A DNA stretch of 64,000 nt from Schizophyllum amplum (Eukaryota; Basidiomycota; Agaricomycetes; Agaricales; Schizophyllaceae): positions 310,001 through 374,000 of the forward strand of contig VDMD01000013.1 of assembly GCA_007026445.1 (NCBI GenBank). The letters are read 5' to 3'. Of this stretch, positions 56,249 to 64,000 are shown one piece after another (within the stretch, counting starts at the first letter, position 1; every line of letters starts with the position of its first letter). Below the pieces are notes generated by a model. That model worked only from the letters and a program-made list of their open reading frames with translations. It ran no database searches and was not told the DNA's origin. The translations under genes and the position numbers were made by a program.

Positions 56249-58628
56249 ATGGCATCGAGCTCGATTTATGCGGTAGGTGTCCCGTCGAATTCTGGGGAGG
56301 CGGGGGGCAGCAGCCGACCCTGGGACCCAGCCGGACCCGCCCACGTCTTTCTCACGGTCTGCGTGGCCGCCTTTCGTCTTCTCCCGTCATCACCAACTCA
56401 TGCCGCCCCCACAGCACAGGAATCTCCAGCCAAGCGCCCCCGTCCCATCGGCGGGCCCGCCCCCGGGCTATGCGCGCTTCCCCCAGACACTCGAAAACCT
56501 CCAGCGAGACATAGACGCCATGGCGCAGGAGTTGCGTATGGCGCGCACAGAGAGGGAGGCATTTGAGAAGCAGAGTGCGTCACATATTCCCTCTGAATCG
56601 TGTTATAGACTGACTGGGTATGCAGTGTCTGCGCAGATGAGCGAGCTGGAAGGTGTGCAGCGAGCACTCTATCAGCTCGAGAACGTACACAACAAGGTTC
56701 GACGGCAGTACGAGGAGGAGATAGCTCGCCTCAAGGAAGAACTGCACCTAGCGACGCGCCAGGCTCCCCCCTCGTCTCATGCCGCACCGCCGAATCGGGG
56801 TGCCGGCCCGCCTCTGTCAACCCTCGGTCCCCCTGCTGGCCCTGCTCCCCCTTACATCGACGCATACCGGGGCGAGAGGGGACCGGGGCCGCGGGACATG
56901 CCTCCCCGCGACCGGGATATGATGGACATCGACCGCGACCGTGACCGCGAACAGCGTGCTTACGAGCGAGAGTCCAAGCGGTACAAGGCAGAGAGGATGA
57001 AGGAAGGTGTGTATACGTTGCTCTCAAGCTGATCATGTTCTGATCATCTCATAGGCACGCTGAGTCCATCTGTTATGCCAAAGCTGGCCGCACCTGGCGG
57101 ACATCCGCCACCTACGGTCGGACCTGGTCTCGCTCCGCTTCAATCGCAGCCAGGCTATTCCATGCCGCCAGGCCCTGCCGGTCCCCCATCTCAACCTCTG
57201 GGATCGAATGCCATGGACACGTCGGCGCAGTCGCCAGCCGCGCGAACAGCAGGCGTCTTTCTCGATGAGCTCGATCCCGCTGTTATGCCGCCCGAGTTGA
57301 AGAAGGAGGGCCCGGATTATTGGGCCGTCTTCAACCCCAACACGAAGCGCGTAATTGACGTCGATATCGTGCACACCTTCCCGCACGCAAGGTGAGCGGC
57401 TGGGTTCTACCACGTGTTTAGCATTATATGCTGATTTGGGATTGTAGCGTGGTTTGCTGCGTACAATTCTCGGCAGATGGCAAGTATCTGGCGACTGGTT
57501 GCAATCGGACGGCGCAAATATTTGACCTCAAGACGGGCAACAAAACCTGGTATGCGCATCGCTATGCCACTCGCAGATGTCGCTGACAGCTTTACGTACA
57601 GTGTGCTCGCGGACGAGAGCGCCAATCAGGCTGGTGACCTGTACATCCGAAGCGTCTGCTTCAGCCCCGATGGCAGATATCTCGCCACAGGCGCCGAGGA
57701 CAAGCTCATCAGGGTACGTACCCTGCATCTGCACCCTTCACATCCCTGACATCTCAGTAGATTTGGGACATCGCCAAGAAGCGCATCCGCCACGTCTTCG
57801 ACGGGCACCAGCAGGAGATCTACTCGCTCGTGTTCTCGCAGAACGGCAAGGTCATCGTATCCGGCTCGGGCGACAAGACGGCGCGCATTTGGGACCTCGT
57901 GGACAACGCGAACAACAAGGTGCTCGCCATTAACGAGCCGGAGTCGCTCACAACGGACGCGGGGGTGACGAGCGTGGCGATGTCGCCCGATGGGAGGCTC
58001 GTGGCCGCTGGATCACTCGACACGGTCGTGCGCATTTGGGATGTGGCGAGTGGCCAGCTGTTGGAGCGCCTAAGGGGCCATCGTGATAGCGTGTATAGCG
58101 TGCGCTTCACGCCGGATGGGCGCGGGCTGATCAGTGGGAGTTTGGATAAGACGTTGAAGTACTGGGACATCACGCCGGTGACGGGTGCTAGCAAGCGGAG
58201 GGAAATGATCCATTGTACGATGAGCTTCGCGGGGCATAAGGTGCGTAGAGCGGTAGATTGGGTGGCGAAAAATGCTGACGATGGGTTATAGGACTACGTG
58301 CTGTCGGTCGCAGTATCGCCCGATGGTCAATGGGTGGTATCCGGCTCGAAGGACCGGTCGGTGACGTTTTGGGACTCACGAACGGCAACGATGCAATGCA
58401 TGCTGCAGGGGCACAAGAATTCGGGTGCGTCCTTCGTCTGTCGTCAGTCTGTCAATATTTTGAAACATTTTGCAGTCATATCCATCGACCTCAACCAGAC
58501 AGCGCAGATGCTTGCGACGGGGAGCGGCGACTCGCAAGCGCGTGTCTGTAAGTGTATCTTCTTTCTCCCCGTCACCGCCAGACTCATGCCCATCCGTAGG
58601 GTCGTACACGCCGTACAACGGGCCCTAG
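56249..58628 (+). CDS. TUP1: Tup1-like WD40 transcriptional corepressor, copy B
   Basis: The second Tup1 homologue. Exon 1 is again eight codons (MASSSIYA, 56249-56272). A 142-nt intron joins it to [11 protein letters not shown], the same position as in copy A. The coiled coil ([55 protein letters not shown]) is much closer to the classical Tup1 N-terminus (ALYQLE, QYEEEI) than copy A's. A Pro-rich, Asp/Arg-rich linker follows, then [20 protein letters not shown]. The propeller repeats include [78 protein letters not shown] and [20 protein letters not shown]. The last intron splits the Trp codon of ARVW, and the end is SYTPYNGP with TAG at 58626-58628. Copy B is probably the canonical Tup1. 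Confidence 0.94.
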
Positions 58629-59382
58629 TCGCCTGATGGAAGGGCGTATGTATGACTTACTTACGTTGCGATCCACCTACCGCGCCACCCGTACGCCGTC
58701 TGCCACAAAACCGCCTCACTGCTGCCGATGACGACGCCCACAACTAACGACGGCCTACCATTGACGACGACCCCCATCTACGCGGACGTATTCCCATCTA
58801 CGCGGACGCATCCCCCATCTACGAAAATATGTATAAGTGTGCTTGTATCTCATACCTATCTGCTCATACCCTGCGCTGCTGTCCAACCTGCTTTTGTCCT
58901 ATTTACCTCGTGGTGTCTTGTCTATCGAGCGGTGTTTACGGTGTCCTCGAGCTCGTTTACTCCGCCATGTCTTGCTTCTCTATTATCTTTGGTAGCCTAG
59001 GGAATGGCATGTATCCATAGCATGAGGGTCAATGATTGTTATTGGGATATATCGCGCGTGTGAGGGGCTGTTTGATTGGTTTAGGCCCATTTGAGGCCAG
59101 TCAGTGCTATGACTCTTCGGTCGACAAAGACTTCCAAATGGGGTTCGCCTGGCTTCAACGTTGTACTCAAAACGGGTTGCGTCTAATGGGACCAGGGTCT
59201 TCGTCTGCTTCTGAATCTCTATTTGACTTTCACGAACTTGAAGTCTTGATTCCTCAAACATCTCACAGCAGGCGTCAAAAGCAAGTAAATCGTGGATACA
59301 TCATGGACGGCGCCCGTCGAACTCTATCTATCTATACCAGCATACGAAACAGTAAGTACTAACGATACAGTAACTAACACAA
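58629..59382. other. Convergent 3' gap
   Basis: This 754-bp gap lies between TUP1-B (+) and the permease (-). It contains the tandem repeat at 58771-58824 and pyrimidine-rich DNA. No gene is recognised. Confidence 0.45.
58771..58824. repeat. CCCATCTACGCGGACG tandem repeat
   Basis: Two full units and a truncated third lie shortly downstream of the TUP1-B stop, probably in its 3' UTR. Confidence 0.7.
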
Positions 59383-61644
59383 TCAATACTCCAGGTCGGG
59401 TTCCGCGAGCTTGTCTGCATATACAACCTTCTCAGACGAGCCATTGTCGGAGATCTTGTCGTCCGCTGGGGCGACGCCCATGAACTTCGCCTCCGCCGGC
59501 GTGAACGTGCCGAACATGTCGAGGTCGTCTGACTCGCCGAGATGCGGGAGAGGGAAGAGGCGGTTGAGACCGTAGAAGATGATAGCCGAGATGAAGTAGC
59601 CTGAGAGACATACTTGTCAGCGAGCTACCTCCGCACAGAACAAGAAGACTCACCGAGGAAGAAAGAGAGGTAGTATAGCTCGAAGAGCGACTTTGCGACG
59701 GTCTCCTTCTCCACCGTCGCATTGAGGCCGCCGATGAGCGGCGCCCAACCGCAAATCCACGCGAGCGGCGCGCGCCAGTTGAAGCCGTAAGTGTAGTAGT
59801 ATTGCCCATGGAGGTCGTAAAGCGAGCTGAGGCGGACGCGCTGCTTACGCAGCAGGAAGAAGTCTGTCGTCATGATGCCCATCATCGGGGCGAGGAAGAC
59901 GGTGAAGGAAGAAAGCACGGTGATGAACGTATCCGCGCGGTTGACGAGCTGCCAGGGCATGCAGATCCACGCAGCGAAGAACGTGATGAGGGCGCCGCGG
60001 CGGATGTTGATGTAATGCGGGAAGATGCCAGAGAGGTCGATACCGCCACCGACGGCATTGCCACAAACGTTCTCGAAGCCGGCCTGAAGGGGACGGTCAG
60101 GCGATCATGAGTACAAAGTAAGGGAGTCAGTACGCACAGTCAAGGCAAAGCCGAGCGCAAGGAAGAATACACCAGCACGGGCCTTGGAGCTGCCATGACC
60201 TTCATCCATCTGCATGCAAGAGTTAGCCTTGAGCGCATCTGACATGGTCGAAGAACTTACCATCCTCATGAGGAGGTCGGGAGGGTTCCAGTAGACTTCG
60301 TTGTAGATCACCTGCGTTGCGGATACGGTGACGAGACCGACAAAGCTGACTAGAGTGCCGACGATGAACCTGAGGAAGTGTGAGCCTACAAAATTGTGCT
60401 AAAAGTGAGGAATAAAACTTACAGGCATAGGAAGGTGCCGGTGGTAAACTGGCGCGCTGACTTGCCGTAGCGCGAGAAGTCAGAGCCGTTGGTCATACCA
60501 GCGGCCTTGCCACCAATGAGAGAGTTAATGCATCTGAGCTAGTAGGTTATCAACATAGGTTGGAAGCAGAAAAGACACTGGAGCGCTCACCATGACCCAG
60601 TTGATGGACCAGTCGCCAGAGAGGTTCTGGCTCGTGTAGAACGTAGGACCTACACCTTTGGCAACGGAGAGGGCCCAGATCACTAAGGGGCACGAGAGGT
60701 TAGCGAGGAAGGAAGACAGCGACGGTGCCACATACTCATGCAGATCATGGCGACACCACAGTAAATGCAAACTACTTGGAAAGGAAGGCGGTACTTCTCA
60801 GGTGGCATCCACAAGAAGGGGAGTGAACAGAACCAGAAGATCTGCAAGGTCGTTGAGAAACGGAGCGCATTAGTAAGCGAGGTTAAGGCGCACCGTAAAG
60901 CCGACCATCTCGTATGTCGTTGTCGGCATGCTTGCAGGCAAGGCTGATATGTGGTGTTAAAAAAGGTTATAGAAAGGCATGAGAAATAACGTACTGTTCT
61001 TCATGCTAGCGAACGAGGGAAAGACAGCGGTGATGCAGACGCACACCAGCTTCCCTCCGTTCCAACATTGGATTGCGGTCCAGATGAAGTTCAACATGAC
61101 TCGCTGGATGAGGGGAATATAGCTTCCCCGCATGCCCCAAGAAAAGCGGTTCTTTAAAATAGTTTAGTCCACGTTGCAAGTCAGGATGTCGTTGTGATTA
61201 ACTTGCCTGGATGGTAAAACCAATGTGCCAGCGAAGACCGCACCAAGCAACCACAATCGCGAAGAGCGCAACGATGAATCTCCCAACAATAATGACGCCC
61301 ATGGTCTGACCGACGGACAGGCCGAGTGTGAGGAAGCTGTTGGGCTGTTGCCATGTCGAGATCTGAGGGTGGATTAGTCGATGGACGAGCGTTACTGGTG
61401 GTAGCACCTGGTGACATACGTTCAAAGCGGATATAGCCCAGTAACCAAAGTATTCAAAGAGACCCCACGTGCGACGCCTGCGAATGGTAAGTTAAAAGGA
61501 CAAGTGCGCGTGTAGTGTAAGGCATGGTGCTTACGCTGGTGGCAAAGGGACGAGGTCGCGGTTACTCCATGAGTCGGTCTTCTCATGCTTGTCTTCATCC
61601 CCGTGCAGCTGAACGGCGTTGCGGACGCGTTGGATGAGAGGCAT
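59383..61644 (-). CDS. NCS1-family permease (uracil/allantoin/hydantoin type)
   Basis: A plasma-membrane proton symporter of the nucleobase-cation-symport-1 family. The start MPLIQRVRNAVQLHGDEDKH is cytosolic. The family motifs follow: WSNRDLVPLPPARRTWG, GYWAISALNV, SWGMRGSYIPLIQRVML, IQCWNGGK, VFPSFASMKNTLP, ASQNLSGDWSINWV-like (YTSQNLSGDWSINWV), NGSDFSRYGKSARQF and NVCGNAVGGGIDLSGIFPHY. PMMGIMTTDFFLLRKQRVRL completes the core. About 12 hydrophobic segments can be read. The C-terminal tail ends in charged residues with ADKLAEPDLEY and TGA at 59383-59385. Around ten introns interrupt it. The substrate cannot be told from sequence; in fungi the family carries uracil, uridine, allantoin, thiamine or cytosine, and bacterial Mhp1 carries hydantoins. 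Its divergent neighbour encodes a hydantoinase-type enzyme. Confidence 0.92.
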
Positions 61645-62183
61645 GACCGTCGTGCGTGGGCGCAGAGTCGGGACGGGCGAGTGGCAAGGAAGCAGAGAGT
61701 CAGATCACGCACCTTTAAAGTACATCGCTGCACGGCAGACTGAGATAAGCAGACGGAGGCCGTGGAGAGAAGTTCGCCGGAGGATAGGATAGATAAGACA
61801 ACATTCCGAAAAATAAAGGGCCACAATCGCAGGCAGTCCTTGTCGAGGAGCCCAATGCCAGTGGCGGAGTCCGTTTCTGTCATTATACGCATCTACTGAT
61901 TCTGAGTCCACCGTCAGTCGGACGACGGCGGCAGCTGCAAGATAAGTTGGAGATAAGGGCGATCAGGGCATAATTGAGGTACCCGCGCCTTTGATGGCGA
62001 GGTTAATCTCGAGGGGGTGAAAGAAGAGAAGGTGAGTCACAAAGGCCATTCGCCGCCGGCAAAGTGGCGCATCCGGCTTACCGCGCCGCGGCACCGGTCG
62101 AAGATGCCGAGTCTACGTCCTTAAGAGTCGGATGGCGTATATCGCCACGATAGCCCCTGCACCCCCTCATTATTATAGTCGCC
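61645..62183. promoter_or_regulatory. Divergent promoter, permease / hydantoinase
   Basis: The 539 bp between head-to-head start codons must hold both promoters. GATA-type gata/tatc cores, the binding motif of fungal nitrogen regulators, occur several times (for example 61740-61790 and near 62140). They are short and could be chance. An AT-rich ttattatag lies at 62171-62179, just before the hydantoinase ATG. Confidence 0.45.
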
Positions 62184-64000
62184 ATGCCCGCTAAGCTTGA
62201 AGCCACCCTCCGCGTCGGTGTTGATGTCGGTGGAACGAACACGGACGGTGTTCTCCTCGATCCGTTCAGTACCTCCGAGGCGAACCGCGGCATCCTCGCG
62301 TGGCACAAGGCGCCCACAACAACAAATCCCAGCATCGGAATCGAGCAGTGCATCACACAACTACTCACCGATGCGAAAGTCGAGCCGTCGCGCATCGCCA
62401 GTGTGACCATCGGAACTACCGTATGCACTCCGATTGCATACGCACTTCTGTGCTAACGAGCTGCAGCACTTCATCAACGCCGTGGTCGAGAAAGATCGCA
62501 ATCGCCTCGCACGGGTCGCCGTTATCCGCCTCTGCGGCCCCTTCAGCCGTGACGTCTACCCCGGCATCGATTGGCCCGAAGACCTGCGCGACATCATATG
62601 CGGGTACTGTGGGTTTGTGGACGGCGGCCTCGAGATCGACGGCCAGATCATCCGCGACATCGTGGAGGAGCAGGTCAAGGCAGAGGTCGAAGAGATCAAG
62701 AAGCGCGGCATCAAAGCTATCGTTGTGAACGGCGTCTTCTCTCCGTCAGACTTGGAGGAGAAGCAGGAGGAGCGTGTCGGCGACTGGATAGCGAAGTACT
62801 ACCCCGAGGCAGACGTCGTCCTCTCCAAGCACGGTGCGTCGCCCAACCTATTGCGCAGACCCCCCGAGCTGATTTCGCCTTAGTCGCCAACCTCGGCTTC
62901 ATCGCGCGAGAGAACGCCGCGATCTTGAACGCATCCATACTCCCCTTTGCCCGCCGTACTATCTCGTCCTTCCAACACGCAATCGCCTCGCGTCTCAACC
63001 TCAAATGCCCCATCTTCCTCACTCAGAACGATGGCACGATCCTACAGGCGCACCTAGCCGCCAACGTTCCTATCCGCACATTCTCCAGCGGGCCGACCAA
63101 CTCCATGTGCGGCGCCGCGTTCCTCGTAAAGCATGAGTTCGCCGAGAAGGAGAAGCGGGCCTTATTGGTGTGCGACATTGGCGGCACGACGACGGACGTG
63201 GGGATGCTCCTCGCGAGCGGGCTACCCCGACAAGCAGCTGCCATCACAGACGTCTCCGGCGTCATGATGAACTTCTCCTGCCCTGACGTGAAGAGGTGCG
63301 CATTGCCAGGTTCAGCCTTGTTCTCGACCCCTAACTTGCCTGCAGCATCGGCCTCGGAGGCGGTTCCATCGTCCGCAAGGATTCCGTGACTGCGTCGCTC
63401 ACCGTCGGCCCCGACTCCGTAGGCCACCACATCAAGACGCGCGCGCACGTCTTCGGCGGCGAGGTGCCCACCGCCACGGACTACGCCGTGGCCTGCGCGC
63501 GGGCGAACGGACAGTCGCTCGAGGTTGGCGACGCATCCCGGTTGCCGCAGTCCTTCTACGACAATGCTCCAGAGTATCGTGAGGTCGTGAAGCAAATGCT
63601 GGAGAGCATCATCGACCGGATGAAAACGAATGCGGATGATATCGAGGTGTTGCTAGTCGGCGGCGGTGCAATCCTGGTCAGCGACGACGAGGTCCTGCGC
63701 GGCGCGAGCAAGGTGCTGAAGCCCATGTTCTCGGGCGTGGCGAATGCGATCGGCGCAGGTGAGTCCATACAGGCTCATGTCATGACGGTATTCCTGATGA
63801 GTTCGCAGCCATCGCACGTGTGTCGGGTACAGTGGATACCGTTGTTAGCACGGAGGGCAAGACGACGCAGCAGGCTATCGACGCCGTCGCGCAGCTCGCG
63901 ATCGACCGCGCCGTCGAGAACGGCGCCGTCCGCGAGACCGTTGAGTTGGCAGAGATGGACGCAATTCCTTTGCAGGTTCGTCCATACCCTCTTTGCCTCC
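62184..64000 (+). CDS. Hydantoinase/oxoprolinase family protein (5' part, runs off the window)
   Basis: A member of the HyuA/5-oxoprolinase ATPase-fold family that opens hydantoin-type or 5-oxoproline rings. The start MPAKLEATLRVGVDVGGTNT carries the phosphate-binding DVGGTNTD. Exon joins give VTIGTT and HFINAVVEKDRNRLARVAVI, with RLCGPFSRDVYPGIDWPEDL and FVDGGLEIDG next. EIKKRGIKAIVVNGVFSPSD follows; a 47-nt intron (donor GTGCGT near 62840) then joins VLSKH to VANLGFIARENAAIL. FLTQNDGTI, RTFSSGPTNSMCGAAFL, VCDIGGTTTDVGMLL and IGLGGGSIVRKDS are further hallmarks, and VLLVGGGAILVSDD is the second nucleotide motif. The frame is still open at the end of the window after a probable donor near 63975. 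The C-terminal part, often a DUF917-type domain in fungi, lies outside. Confidence 0.9.

Noticed and set aside
58550..58600. Suspected frame error at the end of TUP1 copy B
   Set aside because: The donor after GTC T in phase 1 rebuilds the Trp codon and gives the expected WSYTPYNGP end.

Overview
The window reads as nuclear DNA of a filamentous basidiomycete, most likely an Agaricomycete. Nearly every gene is cut by many 45-60 nt GT-AG introns, genes sit 100-500 bp apart on both strands, and the content is fungal: F-box families, an HMG-box factor, TUP1, a GPI transamidase and an NCS1 permease. Spliced models below were built by hand from splice consensus and frame continuity. Exon edges are inference; single-exon calls and unspliced motifs are read directly.

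0-17 kb: an F-box protein (-) diverges from a KIF22/Kid-like kinesin (+). Then come an unrecognised spliced gene (-), a possible membrane-protein remnant, a 47-residue spliced candidate gene, a Sos7-like coiled-coil kinetochore candidate, a DNA-binding/coiled-coil protein of about 898 aa, and a phenol-hydroxylase-type FAD monooxygenase, all on the minus strand.

17-27 kb: NOC4 (+, with two apparent frameshifts), GPI8 (-) sharing a 182-bp promoter with a SAP30BP/HCNGP homologue (+), a 2-kb gap, and an HMG-box transcription factor (+).

27-37 kb: two tandem paralogues joining an F-box to a C-terminal C2H2 finger (-), then a recyclin-1/exocyst-like F-box protein ending in a CaaX box (+).

37-53 kb: TUP1 copy A (+), mitochondrial ribosomal protein mL41 (-) sharing a 138-bp promoter with TSR3 (+), a six-exon gene for a 2,226-residue BTB protein with a roughly 2,000-residue Ala/Pro/Lys/Glu-rich tail, mitochondrial ornithine acetyltransferase (+), and a kinase-like protein (-).

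53-64 kb: a 3.2-kb repeat-rich gap, TUP1 copy B (+), an NCS1 uracil/hydantoin-type permease (-), and the 5' part of a hydantoinase/oxoprolinase (+) diverging from it. The last two look like an uptake-and-hydrolysis pair. The most unusual items are the giant BTB protein, the two TUP1 copies within 20 kb, the tandem F-box/C2H2 genes and the permease-hydantoinase pair. No CRISPR array, rRNA, tRNA or intact transposon was recognised.
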